Assembly: GCA_026225945.1 (NCBI GenBank)
Contig: JAMJFZ010000239.1
Location: 29,486,001-29,550,000, forward strand
Source of the DNA: Cricetomys ansorgei
Lineage: Eukaryota; Chordata; Mammalia; Rodentia; Nesomyidae
Direction: 5' to 3'
DNA: 64,000 bases
Positions 47,945 through 61,130 of the stretch are shown in pieces (position 1 is the first letter of the stretch; the number at the start of each line of letters is the position of its first letter). The notes beneath the pieces were generated by a model. That model worked only from the letters and a program-made list of their open reading frames with translations. It was not told the DNA's origin and made no database searches. The translations under genes were made by a program, and so were the position numbers.

Positions 47945-48316
47945 GCTTTCTGTTCCTGTGATAGACACCATGACCAAAAGTATCTCGGAGAGGGAAGGGT
48001 TGATTTTTGTTAGACATCCATATCATAGTCCATTATGGAGAGATTTCAGGGCCAGAACTCAAGCAAGGGCATAGGCAAGAACCATAGAGAAAAACTGCTT
48101 ACTGGCTTGCTTTCCATGGTTTGCTCATATTGCTTTTTTTATATAGCCCAAACCCTCAGCCCAGGGGTAGCACCACCCACAGTGGGATAGGCCCTCCCAT
48201 ATCGACCATTAATCATGAAATTACACCACAGACATGTCCATAGGCCAATCTGATGGGGGCATTTTTCAAGTCAATATTTCTTCTCCTCAGATTATTCTAC
48301 CCTATGTCAAGTTGGC
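47945..48316 (-). mobile_element. dispersed repeat family C
   Basis: Antisense words: CTTTCTGTTCCTGTGATAGAC, ACCATGACCAAAAGTATCTC, CATATCATAGTCCATTATGG, CTTACTGGCTTGCTTTCCATGG, CAGCCCAGGGGTAGCACC, CACCCACAGTGGGATAGG, CCAATCTGATGGGGGCAT and CTATGTCAAGTTGGCA. Nearly full length. Its head end abuts the GAAA array. Confidence 0.88.
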
Positions 48317-48430
<114 letters not shown>

Positions 48431-49063
48431 GTACTATGGGTTCTTAGTCCCATTATTAAATAATTGTAAAATGCACTCAAGCAGATGTTTGAGGACAGTT
48501 TTCATTAGAGTTTGAGAATTAAACGAAAGGGGAAGCAGCTGAGGAAGAGAAGAAGTCATGTCCTTTAATACGCAGGCACATGGCAGGCAAATGGTCAGTT
48601 GGTGAAAGAGGGGAGGGCTTCAAAGAAAGAGTGAGGATGCACAATGTCAGAGAAAGCATGCTTCCGAGAGAGAAGGGAAGAAAGGGTTATACTTTTCTGA
48701 GTTTGGAGTTGGGAACGTAGGCGATAGCTCCTAGGAGCTCCATGAAGAAAGCTCTGGAAGTGACTATTCAGAGGCTGGGGTTTCTGAGAAGGAAAAGTAT
48801 GTTAGCTCATTAATGGACTAACTATTTTTGTCTCCAAAGAATGCCTTCAGGCAAATCATCTTTCCTATGGGGTGGTTTCTTAGCCAGATGATTGCAGACC
48901 AGCTGGATTAACGGTAAAGACAACAGAGTGCAATGGTCTAATCTTTGGAGCAAATCAGAATGCCCTATCTCCATCCAGGGCTAGAGGTAATGCTATGGGT
49001 TGGTGGTGAGGGTCCATTCTCAATGTTCTTTAAGGCTTCTGTAACAACGTCCACAGAAGAGTG
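48431..49063. other. unassigned sequence, possibly ERV-derived
   Basis: More purine-rich and GC-richer than the surroundings (AGAGAAGGGAAGAAAGG, GGAGCTCCATGAAG). I cannot match it to a family and see no frame of note. Confidence 0.4.
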
Positions 49064-49411
49064 TTCTGGCTAGTTTTATGTTAAAGTGACTCAGTTATAG
49101 TCATCTGAGAGAAGGGAATCCCAACAGAGAAAATGTCTCTGTGTTATCAGGCTGCAGACAGGACTTTAGGGCATTTTCTTAATTATTGATTTATGTAAGC
49201 AGGCCTGTTCCATTGTGGGTGATGTCAATACCAGGCAAGTAGTGCTGGGTTCTGTAGGAAAGCAGGTTGAGCCAGCTATGATGAGCAAGTCAGCAAGTAG
49301 TACTCCTCCAAGTGTCTGCTTCAGTTCCTACCTCCAGGTTCCTGTCTGGGTTATGGCTCTGACTTCCTTAGATGACGAACAGTGATGTGAAAGTGTAAAC
49401 TGAATAAAACC
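49064..49411 (+). mobile_element. dispersed repeat family C, left part
   Basis: TGGCTAGTTTTATGTTAAAG, AGTCATCTGAGAGAAGGG, AGGGCATTTTCTTAATTATTG, CCATTGTGGGTGATG, GGAAAGCAGGTTGAGCC and CTTCAGTTCCTACCTCCAG, broken at GAATAAAACC in the middle of the family's AATAAACCC tail. It continues at about 50258. Confidence 0.88.
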
Positions 49412-50257
49412 TGTAAAGGAATAGTCTTATGTGAAAGTCAAGTTCTACATTCCAGGTGCTATGCTTAGAGGCCTTGGTGGTCTGTATGGAATGTAGTTAT
49501 ACCTTTAATCCCAGGATTCAGAAGGCAGTGGTGGTCCACACCATTAATCCCTAGAAAATATAGTGGAAGCAGACTCAAGAAGCAAAACTCAGAAGACGTC
49601 AGTGTCACACAGGGAGTGACATCTGGAATTTGTCAGAGTGAATGGCAGACAAAGTAATTAATCAATAGAAGAGTTAGCAGAGTATGGACATGCCCAACTC
49701 TCATGAGAAAAGGTGGATCTCAGTTCAGTTAAAGAGTATTACACAGGAGTTATAGTCAGTTGTAGAGGTCAGTGGAAACAGTCACTAGGAAGAGTGAGTT
49801 GAAACGCAGAGAGGAGTCAGTTACACAGAGCAATCAGTTACAGAGGAGTTACAGAAGCTGACTGAGGCTGGAGTGAGTTACTGAAGTCAGTTGCAGCATA
49901 GTCAGTTACAGAAGCAGGATGGAGCAGTGAGAACTTGGGGAGAGACACAGAGACACAAAGAGCTCGACAGAAGAAGCCCAGAACTGAGAGCGAGTTGAAC
50001 TAGAAGAGTTTGAGTGCAGGAGGAGCTAGTCAGAGTGGCTCAGTCAGCAGTAGGTCTCAAAAGTCTAAGGCTCAAATCTTCTGGGTCCTGGTTAGCAGTT
50101 TAAATATTCTAGACTCTATGTAGGTTAAAGCCTCCCAGTTCAACGATTAAGACTAGATATTAAAGAAGCTGAAACACTCTAGGGCGCAAGGCTCTGGGCT
50201 AAAAACAATGATTTAATTAAGCAAAAGAATAAACCTTTGCCCTGACTCAGTGTCTAT
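49412..50257 (+). mobile_element. LTR family B, solo LTR nested in family C
   Basis: About 846 bp from TGTAAAGG to TGTCTAT(A), inserted into the tail of a family C repeat. AAACC before it and AAACT after it look like a decayed target duplication. It has the same layout as the 43.1-kb copy: two B1-head-like units near the start (49495-49560), a purine-rich middle with at least nine GTCAG words, and AAGAATAAACCTTTGCCC near the end. It is longer than the other copy and clearly diverged from it. Confidence 0.82.
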
Positions 50258-50330
50258 AAACTCTTTCCTCCCTAACATGCTTTTGGCCGTGGTGTTTTAT
50301 CACAGCGATAGCAATCCTGACTAAGCCAAA
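50258..50330 (+). mobile_element. dispersed repeat family C, right part
   Basis: CTCTTTCCTCCCTAACATGC, TTTTGGCCGTGGTGTTTTATC and GCAATCCTGACTAAGCC complete the tail of the element interrupted at 49411. Confidence 0.85.
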
Positions 50331-52180
50331 CCTTAAAATCACTTAAAAATGGGCTTAAATTGGGTAACAGACATAATCCATTTCTACTATGAAAATCCAG
50401 CCACATGGTTGCAATGCCATCCACCATCAGGTACTAGTGTTTGGTCTGACGTTAGGTTTCACTTCAGATATAGTACCTGACCATAGATGATCAATTAGGA
50501 GAATAAAAATCAAGGACTTGGAAGGGGAACTCTTTTGGTATTCATGGCCCCCGACATGGACTTTCATAAAACATCTGCTTTTAGGTTCCTAACCTGAGCT
50601 GATGAAAGTGTTCCTATCTCCAATCCTCACCCTTTAAAGATCTCTCTTTGCTTCTGCTGTTTCTGTTTGATTCTTTATAAGGGAGCATAAGAAATAAGAA
50701 CTTGGAATCTCTCCAGAGGTGTCCTCTGAACCCTGAAATCAGCTCAAATGACTACCACACACAAAGGCAGTCTTCCAAGAATAGTTTTTAGGACAACTCT
50801 GTAAGTGGAACCCAATAAGAGTTCTGTGAGCAGCTCCAATTTTCCTATGAGTATGGCATGACTCTACAATGGCTGAATGATGAGAGAAGAAAATTGTTTA
50901 TAGACAGTGCAAGTTTAAGTAGGAAAAAGAAGAAAAAATAATGAACCAGAGATTTCAAACGTCTTCAGTATGTTGAACTAGTAAGCTCAAAGGATGAGCT
51001 GGACATGAAGTTTGAAAGAACATAGGGGTTTTGAGAATAATTATAAGAAAATGTATACAGTAGGATTATGTGAGTTAAGGTGTGTGTGGGTGGACATAGC
51101 TGATTTCAATTCAGAAATATTTCAATTCAATTCAATTGGAATTAAGAAAATAACAATTTCAGTGTTAAATGATATTTTAACAATCTGGGAATTTTATTGT
51201 GAGTTAAGGATACCAAATGTAAGGGTAATAGCTCCTAACATTTCATTTGGAAGATGTAGAATGACTCCAATAATTACTGGGTGGCTTTAGCACCTATGGG
51301 TTTCAAAATGTGTCTAAAGAAATCACTGACTCTTCATTAAGAAAAGGCTTTCCAAGTTCCTAGTATTTCAAGATGAGGCAATAGCTTTGACCCTGATAGC
51401 CTGCAAAGCAAGAAACAGTTGAGTCACCCACTCAGCAAGCAGATTAGTCATTCAGTTTTATCACTTCTCCCAAACTGTCTTTCAAATCTGGGCATCTGTG
51501 CCATTTGTAACTCTCATTCAGTTTCCTTTTATATTTGTGTTTTCGTCTTTATGCTCTTTGCATTTAACCATGCCACCCTGAACATACCCAATCTAATCTG
51601 ATATCTGAAGCTCAAAAGGGCCAGGCCTGGTAGGTCCTTCAATGAGAGACAAGTAAAAATTAGAACCTTCAAATGGAAGCTGGAGCCAATGATTTTCTTA
51701 CCTGTCCATTAGCCGTTGTCTAATGAAGGCCATTGTCTCTGTCCCAGAACAGAACACAGGCTCTACCTTCAGCTTTATCCTCTTGCTTCCATGTTTTTTC
51801 TATGAAGCAAGAAAATGGTTTATCTCCCGTCTGCCCCTGATGTTAAAGATCTTCAATAGTATCCTTTCGATTCTTAAATACAATTTCTTAAGATGAGTAT
51901 CAATGTTCCAAGCCAACTCTACCACTGACCTCTGTTAACTCATCCAGTGCACTATTTCTCTCAATCTTTCAGCTTCTCTTGAGTATTTGGCTTTTTTCTC
52001 TCCCTACGGTTTTCCCTCAATGGGCCTTCACTACTACAGTATCACTAGAAATATTAGTTTACACAAGACAAGTATATGCTTAATTATTTTTTTCCTCTAG
52101 AGGCTAAGTCTTTCTTAAAATTAAACATAACTCCTTTTAAATAATAATTCTTATATGTACATTTTAAAATCAATTTGTTC
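50331..52180. other. unassigned sequence
   Basis: No recognised element. A short ATTCA-type repeat (TTTCAATTCAATTCAATTGG) lies at about 51120-51139. The 92-codon plus frame 51012-51290 spans it and looks like chance. Confidence 0.5.
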
Positions 52181-52351
52181 ATTTTAATTTTCTGTGCATA
52201 TGTGTAGTGTGTATGGGGGCAAGGGAGTTTTTACTGTGGAAATCAGAGGACAATTTTAGAGTTGAGTCTCTTTCTATTATTTGGGTCCTGGGAATCCAGT
52301 GTGGGTTGCCAGGCTCAGTAGTAGTGGTTTTGCTGAACCACATAACTGGCC
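52181..52351 (-). mobile_element. B3A-type SINE
   Basis: Plus-strand words: TGTGCATATGTGTAGTGTGTATG, ATCAGAGGACAATTTTAGAG, TTGAGTCTCTTTCTATTATTTG, GGTCCTGGGAATCC, GGTTGCCAGGCTCAGTAG and GCTGAACCACATAACTGGCC, the full antisense order of a B3A-like SINE. Confidence 0.83.
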
Positions 52352-54106
52352 TGAATATAGTTCTCTTCCCAAACCCTTCTAATCCTTGTCAGTTGAAATC
52401 AATTGTGTTTTGAAAATTCTCACTTTGTATTTAATGCATGTGAATGAACCATGCAGTATACATTTAATTTTAACTTTTGTGATATATTCTTTCTAACCTA
52501 GGTGTGGATTGCTTCATCTTATCATTTGCTGGATATGCTAAGGGCCTGTGACAGACCATCCACAAACACCAGAAGTGTGCTTTCTTAAAGCACAGACAGA
52601 TTCTCTGTCTTCTTTTCTCATAGAGGCCTATCCTGGGGTTCACCCTCCTCCATCTTAAGCTCTTAAGCATTGAATTCTCTGGTCCCTCAATTGCATGGTT
52701 TTTCTCAGCTTTTACTTGTTACCTAGTGTGTTACATCACATACTCCTAGAGTTTCAACATGGGGCTATAAAAGATTTAGACGTTAGTATACTGCCTTTCT
52801 AAAAGTGTTTTCATTCATAATCAGTTGAACCAGTGTAGAAAATCTATTTCCAAATAATAAATTATTGTCTCAGAACTTTAAAGTATCCTTTATGCCCTCC
52901 CAGCTTTTATTAATGCTATTCTTGGTTCAATTTACATACACTGGTTATTGTATTGCTTCTCTCCCTGAAAGTGTTTAAGTTTTTAATTTCCTTATATTGT
53001 TTTGAAGTTCATGGACACATGCTTTAATGTTTATTATTTTTCTCCTACTCTTCTGAACATCTTCAGTTTGGGAATTCAGGTCTCTCTATCGTGTGTATGT
53101 GTGTTATATTATATCTAACAATTTCCTTTGTTGTCACTTTGCTTGTTACATAGTTTTGCCATCTTTATATTTTCCATCTTTTCTGCCTTTTTCTTATTTG
53201 CTAGATGACTAGATGTTAATTTCCAAACTTTCTCTTAAATTTTAACAATGTTATTCTATAGAACTTTGGTTTTGAGGAGCTCTGACTTTGATGCTTTTAT
53301 TCCACAGCTTCTCATTGGGACATCATGGAAACATTTTCTCTAAAATCTTGTTGGATGAATGTTTGTATGTTTTGCCCCTTAGCTTGTCTTGTTGATTCAA
53401 GTTCTACTGTACATATTCATTGTACATTCTACCTTTCATTTTTATGAGTTCTTCAATTTTCAGTTAGTTGTATTTCAAAGAAAAGAAACAAACAGTCAGA
53501 GAAATGGTTCTGTGTTTCTGTGTGAGCCTTCTTTGGAGAACTTTATGGAGTAGTCTATGTAAATGTTTGTGGGTTGCCTCTCTTTTTTGATCTCATCAAC
53601 TTCATAAAGAAGAATGACTTAATGTTCTTTCTCATCTGCACCCATTATTCCCAGAGCCAGATGTGCAACAGAGCAGGACAAGGAATGGACAAGGGCTTCC
53701 CCACTCAGCACTCGGCACAGCCATTTACCTCACTGTTACTCTTTCTTTGGTACCTGGTGTCCACAATTCTAGAAGTCCTACTTCTCCTTCAACCTCCATG
53801 TTCTACTATGATGGGAGTGATATGGTGAGGTTAGGCAGGGGGAATCCCCTTGCCCAGCTTGTTCCTTGTTCATATGTTCTACAAAAGACTTTCTCTCAAC
53901 ACTTAGCCTTTATAAAGTCCCAATTCTTCCATTTCCTTTTGTTTTTTCTGAGGTTGTGCAGGATCATTCTACTTGATTCTGGTATGACAGTCTCAAAGCA
54001 CAATGGGCAGAGATGTCCACACTGAGCTGAGGCAGCTAGAGCACAAGTCTTCACATAATGTCTTCCTTTCAGCTGATTTTGTCTGGCTTTGTTCTTTTGT
54101 TTTGTT
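52352..54106. other. unassigned sequence
   Basis: T-rich sequence at 52900-53560 might be old antisense L1, but I cannot show it. A 120-codon plus frame at 53663-54025 overlaps two others and has no recognised domain. Confidence 0.45.
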
Positions 54107-54162
54107 ATATATGGATCTCTTTCTCTCTCTTTCCTTCTCTCTCTTTCTCTCTCTCTCTTCAT
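54107..54162. repeat. (CT)n tract
   Basis: A pyrimidine-rich TCTCTTTCTCTC run with TTCC interruptions. Confidence 0.92.
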
Positions 54163-54384
54163 GATACTCTCACTTTAGCACACTTAAAGGATGAAGCAGA
54201 GGCAGATGTCCGTTTTCATGCTAAACTAATCCTTGTCTTCACATATTACACTCAATATTACACAATGAACATTTTTTTCGTGGCATGAAACAATTCAAGT
54301 CCACCAGTATTCACTACTCTATCTTCATGCTTCTCCTACAAATACTGTTTGCTTCCAAGACATGGTATCAGTCCCCTGAAATGC

Positions 54385-54475
54385 TGAGACCAATAGAGAC
54401 TTTGTCTTTTTCACTACTTGATGGATGGTGCTCGGTACATAGCAGGCACTCAATGGCTACTTGGTTAATGGACTT
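54385..54475 (+). mobile_element. L2 3' end relic
   Basis: GACTTTGTCTTTTTCACTAC, then GGTGCTCGGTACATAGCAGG and CACTCAATGGCTACTTGGTTAAT correspond to the L2 3' end (TTTGTCTGTTTTGTTCACTG, TGCCTGGCACATAGTAGG, CGCTCAATAAATATTTGTTGAA). Confidence 0.65.
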
Positions 54476-55199
54476 GGGGTCTTGATGCTGCTCTTCACAC
54501 AAGCTCACTCTGCTTAACACAGGTATGATTGTCTATTGACTAGGGTTAACCTGTCACACCTTAACCTGTCTTGCAAAACTGCAATCCTCTATCAACACAA
54601 TGCCCACTTTCCAGTCCCTCACAGTGGGAAGTGCAAACTCCTAACTTCATCATGCTGCAACTCAGGGCATTTCTTCCACATATTTCTTTCTCTTCTACCT
54701 TTGTTCTTTTCAGTGTTTGGTCACCTCCTTGAGTTCCTTAATATATGGATCCCATATAATCATATTAAGAGTCTTTTGACTCTTTAGCTGGGTCCTTTCT
54801 TCTCTAGTTATGTTTTTTGGAGCTTTGCTACTTATGTGCCACAAAAGAGTCATACTGAGAATCACCTAGATAATATCTGTGTCAAGTGAAAAAACCCTGG
54901 GACCTGGTCCAGATTTTCTACCATGGCTTTTCATTATAGAAAGATCCACCCATATGTGATTTGTATAATAGACACAAGAAGTATATTTCACAGCACATCT
55001 TGTACAGTAGAGTACATACAGTTTGTGATCATTTGCTTCCACAGCAAACGCCTCATAATAAGCCTGTGAATTTCTTGAATGCTTTTACATATGATAGTAA
55101 ACATTTCTGGAAGAAGGGAAGAAAAAGAAAAAGAAGGAAGGAATAGAACTGCATGTTAGAACCCCTCTTGCACTCAAATTCCAGAGGCTGCTTCTAGTC
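54476..55199. other. unassigned sequence
   Basis: No recognised feature other than the L2 relic to the left. A purine run (GAAGGGAAGAAAAAGAAAAAG) lies near 55112-55140. Confidence 0.5.
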
Positions 55200-55455
55200 T
55201 TCAGTTTGTGTGTAGTCTGGGTAGAGATTAGTCAGGCACCTACAAACCAAGGGATGCTAAAGATGGTGAGCTACCCACTACATTCTGGAAAGAGGGAAGA
55301 AAGCATTTTTCCATGGGCTGAAGCAGCAGAACCCCCCTGCTGACATCTTGACTTTAGACTTGGAGACTCCAGAGCTATGAGAAAATATATTTCTGCTGAT
55401 TGAAATCAACAATTTGTAGTACTTTGTTATGGTGGCTGTCGGAAACTGACACAAA
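55200..55455 (+). mobile_element. MLT1-type MaLR LTR, 3' part
   Basis: CTGCTGACATCTTGACTTTAG, ACTTGGAGACTCCAGAGCTATG, AGAAAATATATTTCTGCTG, CAATTTGTAGTACTTTGTTATGG and GGAAACTGACACA follow the MLT1 3' end closely. The 5' half is too decayed to delimit. Confidence 0.78.
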
Positions 55456-58400
55456 TTCTAAGACCAAATTCATCCCCCTCTCAATTTTGTGCCTATGTGA
55501 GCTGATAAACAATCTACTTATTTCTTTTTTATTTTTCAATAAAATACTCCAGGACCTCAGCATAAACAACTGAATCTGTTAAATAATCCATCAAATGCTT
55601 TGCCCAACAAAACTTTTATTATTTGGGGGTATTTAAAGTATGAACAGTAGAGAGATTTATTGTTGTGTATGCAATATTCCCTATTATTTCACATTTTATT
55701 TTGAAATAACCTTCTTCCACAACTTGGTTAACTGATAATATTTTGTTAGAACTCAGGTTTTGTATGCCCAGAGTTCAGCAGCATAAAAATAAAAATTGAA
55801 ACAGCCAACCAAAAAATAAATAGACGCACCAAACCATCTTCTGTGGCCTGCTGTGGAGTCTTGAAATATCTTATTCTGTCAGTGTGATTTCATAGCAGGA
55901 TGAAAAATGTCAAAAGTGAGGATGACAAATCAGTCTAGTGAGGAAAAATGACTCTTGGACAAGAGATGTCATTTGTCATGATTGCCATTTGACTGCACTC
56001 TCCCCTCTCCTCTCTTTCATATGAATGCAATTTTGCCATTAGTTTTAAATTATCTTTACCACACAATGGTGGGATCATGAAAATTATATTTCCATTCCAA
56101 GAGTTTTGTAAAATAATAAGTTTCAAAATGTGACCATATTATCTCTGTGCATTTCAGAGTATTAGAAAAATCATCAATGCTTAATTTGCCAAATATTACT
56201 ATTAAAAAAAAAAGTAGTCATTTTTCCTAGACATAGGTAGTAACACCATGGCTTTAAAAAAAATTTTTTTTTTCAGAAATGACACAGCTGAGCACAGCTC
56301 TCTGAGCCACTGCATAATATGGGTGGTAATTAAGCCACAGCTTCAAGGTTGCATGAGCACAAGACAATTCAGTCTAATGAAGTATCGATCGGCTGCAGTC
56401 GAGGTAAAACAAGTTGACATTCATTTAGAGGTAGCAATGTGAATATACCACAGTGCCACCAAAGAAATAAAGGGAACAAACAATGAGGCTGAATTTTAAT
56501 CTTGCAAACACAATTAAGAATCTTATTTATAGCATGCTGCTATCACTTAAACTAAAGCTAATTGCGTACTTACTGCCCTGACACAAGATACCTAAATCAG
56601 CAGAAATTATATATCCTTAGCATAATGGCCAAAAGGAGAAAGAAACATTGCAGAAGTTGAGTGCTTCAATTAGATACAACATCACTGTCTTAGAAAACTG
56701 CGCTGATGAAAATGTTTAAAATTGAATTTCCCACTGAGTTGTTTTGTGCAATTTAGCTCATCTTAAGGAGCTCTGAAGATCATCCCCGAAAAGTAGAACT
56801 CAACACACATGAAATAAACCTTTTGCTGAGGGTAGGTTTTCGGGGTCGTAATGATTAACACCTGTATTCAAGGAACCATGATTTACTAAACCTGTATTGA
56901 AATGACCTGATTTCCCCGGAAGAAAATTTAATGGCTATTGTTTGGAGGAAGATCAGAATTTCTCAAAATTAAGTTTCTCTTTCAGAGATACATAGAACTC
57001 AAAGCCAACATTCAGCTACCACAAGTATGAAAGCATTGTGTAGGTGTGTAGATCAAAATATAAATGCTATTTAAGATAATTAAGAAAACTTTTGCCATTT
57101 TAATAATGTGTTCTAAGGTTAGGAATTATTATATTAAACACTAGTCTTTAATGAGGAAATATTCTTGGAAATGTTATATTTTTCTACTTAGCATTAATCT
57201 ACTAGTGGCTTACAGAGGCAACTGAAATTATGTTTGATTTAGTAATTACCTATGGAAGAATGTTACATGTATTCCATGTCTTAATGTTTTCCCCAACAAT
57301 ATTTTTTACTTCATTTTAAACAAATCATCAATAGAAATATGTTCTTCAATATTCTCAGTGACATTAATCACAAAACTAGTATCTGGGAAGTTTATGTTTG
57401 ACAAAAACTGTGATTTAACTATCTAGAAGGCTGCTTATGTCAGAGAAGAAGCCGATTTTTTAATTCAAAAAGAACATGAAAATGTGTTCATCCAAAAGGA
57501 GGTCCTTCACTCTAATTGTTCAGTCGTAGTTAATGTTGACAATGTGCGTATTCTAATCAGTGGATCCAGTTTTACTGGCATTATACAACATCCAGGAGAC
57601 AAATCTTCTCTGAAAAATACCCCCAGATAAGAGAGAGCTAATGTGACTAATTATATTATAGACCTTGGGCAGATGGACATTTTCTTTAAAATACTAATAA
57701 CAGATGTTAGGATTCACAGGAACTGCCCTATTTGTGGTTAAAAAAAAAAAAAAGAGGACATTATCTCTGGTGATTATTTTAATTTGATAATGAATTGATA
57801 GGACTCCAATTACGTGATTTACAAGCTTCAGTTTATCACTTCCCATTTTAATTTTGTTTTTCTTTTGAGTTATCTTTAAATCAATAAACTTGTGCACTGT
57901 AAAGTACCTTCTTTGATAGCTATAACTAATGTACTTTTATTGATATTTGAATAAAAGATTAGAAAATGTTGTCATCTCTATAACGATGTGGAACAAACTA
58001 CTGAACACACAGCCCAGAAATCTTAGTTTCTCAATCAAACCGTTATCTGTTAACTTTTATCTTATTAAGAGAACACTGATGAAAGAAAAAGAAAATGTGC
58101 AGTTGCAGTAAGGACTTACCACACATTGATACACAAAGACACATCAGACAGTGCTCCAGAACATATTTCTCATCTTGTTTTTAATTTTAAAATGTTTCAG
58201 AAGAGCTAATCTTATGTGCATCATTCAATTTCTTTCAGGAATGATTTCCCACAAATATACAAGTACAATTCTCTAATGACGATGTAGTACCCTTAGGGAA
58301 TTAAAATCTTACAAAATCACACAGGGTGCATTCATAAATAAATAACAGTAGGTGATAAAACCTATTTTATAACACACAGCCTTTTGTCCAAATTAGGAGA

Positions 58401-59095
58401 ACAAAACTGTGTTGTTCTTTTCTTGTATAAGTGATTCAGTTCACAAGCAGGACTTACCAGACTTGATTTGTGAAATGTTCACACATCTTCACTTTACTCC
58501 CGCATTTTGTGCCAATTGTATGTGCATAGTCATAAACTGGTATTGATAGCCCCTTTTGAAATGTAAATGCATTTACTGTGAGTTGAAAAAAAGTACTGAT
58601 TAAAATTTAATTTTTTTCTTTTCCCTTTTCATTTAGCACTGAAAGAATACCAAGTCATATCTGCAATTTAATAGCTATATGGAAGAAATTTATTTCAGCT
58701 TTCTGACATCTAAGGCGAAGAGAATAACAAAGAAGAGAGAGGCAGAAAGAATGTAAGAGCCTGAAGATGGAGAGGAGAACTGAGGAATGGTAACTTCTGG
58801 ACATAACATGTATTTTGCATGCATCAAGTCACAGAAGCTAAGAATGCCTGGATAAGAACTCTACAAGATCAAGACAGCTAAAATCCCAGCATGGTGGTGG
58901 CAGGGGCCCTAAGGCCTTATCCCTAATAGAGGAGGTATTGGTAATTTGTGATTGCTTGGAGAAAGAGAGTCTCTTTCCTTTGAGGATGTGGTAGCTGGTA
59001 GATTGCCTTTGCCTAGATAGATGCCCTCTCATGTACACTTGGACATCACTAATTCTACTCAGAAGGTTAATAGTAACAATGTGAAAGTGAATTCA
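55456..59095. other. repeat-poor AT-rich sequence
   Basis: About 3.6 kb with no recognised transposable element except short A-runs (56203-56214, 57741-57753). Homeobox-type ATTA/TAAT words are frequent, as expected from composition. No gene recognised. Confidence 0.45.
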
Positions 59096-59400
59096 TCTCT
59101 TTTGGATTGCTGTGATAAAAGCATCTTATACAAGAAGATGCTAAATTGGGTTTACAGTTCCAGAGAGTTAGAATCCATGGTGGTGGAGCTGCAGGAACAT
59201 GGCTGCTGGAAGGGCTGCGAGCTCACATCTTAGACAGCAAGCAGGAGGGAGACTAGGTGCCCTGGGAACCTAGTGCGTCCTTTTAAGCCTGAAAGCTTGC
59301 TCTCGGTGAGACATCTCCTCCAAGAAGGCAATATCTTCTAATCCTTCCAGAACAATTCTGACAATTTAGTATCAAGTATTCATTAAAACCACACAGAGGA
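59096..59400 (-). mobile_element. dispersed repeat related to family C
   Basis: Antisense words: TTTTGGATTGCTGTGATAAAAG, GGGTTTACAGTTCCAGAGAG, TTAGAATCCATGGTGGTGG, GCTGCAGGAACATGGCTG, AGCTCACATCTTAGACAGC and CATCTCCTCCAAGAAGGC. It has the same CTGTGATAAAA start as family C antisense copies but a different middle, so it is a sister subfamily. Confidence 0.7.
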
Positions 59401-60784
59401 CATAAAGTTGGGTAGTAGTGGGTAAGATTATCAATGTATTTCATGTAAATCTTTAAGAGAAAAACAGACTGTTCAAGGTTTTTTTAATTTGATTGTCATT
59501 ATATAAAGAAGAAATCACTGTTGCCAAAGATCATACAATGCTAGTGAGGAAACACTTAGATGAAAATTAGAGAGAAATATTAAAATTTTCAATGTTGGGT
59601 AAGTATTGATGTTCATTTTCTGACTCTGCAACACATAAGATAAACACATAAATGTGTTGAGTCTTTAAGAAAATCTATGTAATTAAATAACCAGCCTCAT
59701 TTAGACAGTTTTGCTGATACTCTATTAAATATTTAACAGTTACTGTAGAAAACTGAAGATAATCTAATTTTATTTCTGGGAAAGCTGTGGTAAAAAAATA
59801 ATTCAATGAAAACACTTCTATTTCTCATTCTGTTTTTTTTCTCCCGTTTCATATTTGTACCAGTTTGAGAGTTTTGTTTTCTCTATATTTCCAGATACTT
59901 TTCATGCACATAGAGTCATAAATCATCTCTTCTAATTTTTCCCATACAAATAAGAATATGATTTCCTGGTATTATATCTTCCTTTTGTTTAATGTAACAA
60001 TGCCATAATTCATCCAAGATGAGACACCATCTGTTGAAAGATAGACTTTTATTTTACAATCTTCCAAGAGTAAAATCATTAAGCTATACTACTCTTTATC
60101 ATTTAGACTTTGTTTTAAACATAACAGATGTGTCCTTTTAGTTTAAATTGATTGTCTGTTTTATTAGGTAGCCATTCTCTGCACATGCACATTGAAAAGG
60201 AAAAATTTCAATCAAAATATACATTAATATAAACTATAATTTCATATTTAATAAATAAATACTTATAATTACATTTCAAGCTGGAGTGTCTGCGGCCAGC
60301 ATTTCTCTCAACATGTTACTGTTTTTTCTATCAAATGATGAAGTGGTTTAGCTATTCTTAAAAGAAGACTTAAAAAATATGGAAAGCCATTGGCCCATTT
60401 CCTGCATCTTCCAAAACATGCTAAATCCACCAACTGACCCTAAGTGACCAATGAACACTCATCTAAGCCCTCAAAACCACATGGTTCTCCCAAGGGGATT
60501 TCTTTAAAGCAGATGATGACCATTCCACATGGCTGAGACAGTGTTTTGTTGTGTAGGCAACAAAATGACATCATGGCCACCTTAATCATTCAGACGTCTG
60601 ATATAAAAATAGCTTTAAATTGCTTTCTAAAGGTGAATGAAACATAGTTCATCTTGGATATCTGCCCATTTATGCAAACACATTTTGTCTGCACCCTTTA
60701 TGACTGTGGTATTGTAGAATATTTGTATATATCTACTCGGCTAGGTAAAAAAGCCTCCACTGCAATTTTTTTAAAGCTTCCACC
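59401..60784. other. unassigned AT-rich sequence
   Basis: No recognised gene or repeat. Confidence 0.5.
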
Positions 60785-61130
60785 AATTCTTTTTAAATTT
60801 ATTTTTACTTTTCAAAATTATAATATAATTGCATCATTCTGCCTTGCCCTCCCATGTTACCCCCTTTCTCTCCTGAGAATGTATAGCCACATTTTTAATG
60901 AAATGGTTGTGTGTGTGAGTTTCTGAACATATAAATACAGCTTGCTTCAATTCTTATGTTTCTTTCCCCACCCTATACCTTCAAATTGCTGTGCTTGCAC
61001 AACACTGGGGGAAATGTTTGCATGATTCTGTGTATGCCTACCAGCATATCTACATATCTACACATTTAACTTTGATATAATTTTATATGATTTCCTCCCT
61101 TCAGGTCTTGCATACTGTGCATTAGAATTA
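60785..61130 (-). mobile_element. L1 3' UTR, antisense
   Basis: AAAATTATAATATAATTGCATC, ATTCTGCCTTGCCCTCCCATG, TTACCCCCTTTCTCTCC, TGAACATATAAATACAGC and TATGTTTCTTTCCCCACC are the antisense pyrimidine-rich end of a rodent L1. The 90-codon frame 60654-60926 overlaps it by chance. Confidence 0.5.

Noticed and set aside
53663..54025. 120-codon plus frame overlapping two other frames
   Set aside because: No recognisable protein, and open in several frames at once, which suggests stop-poor sequence rather than coding constraint.
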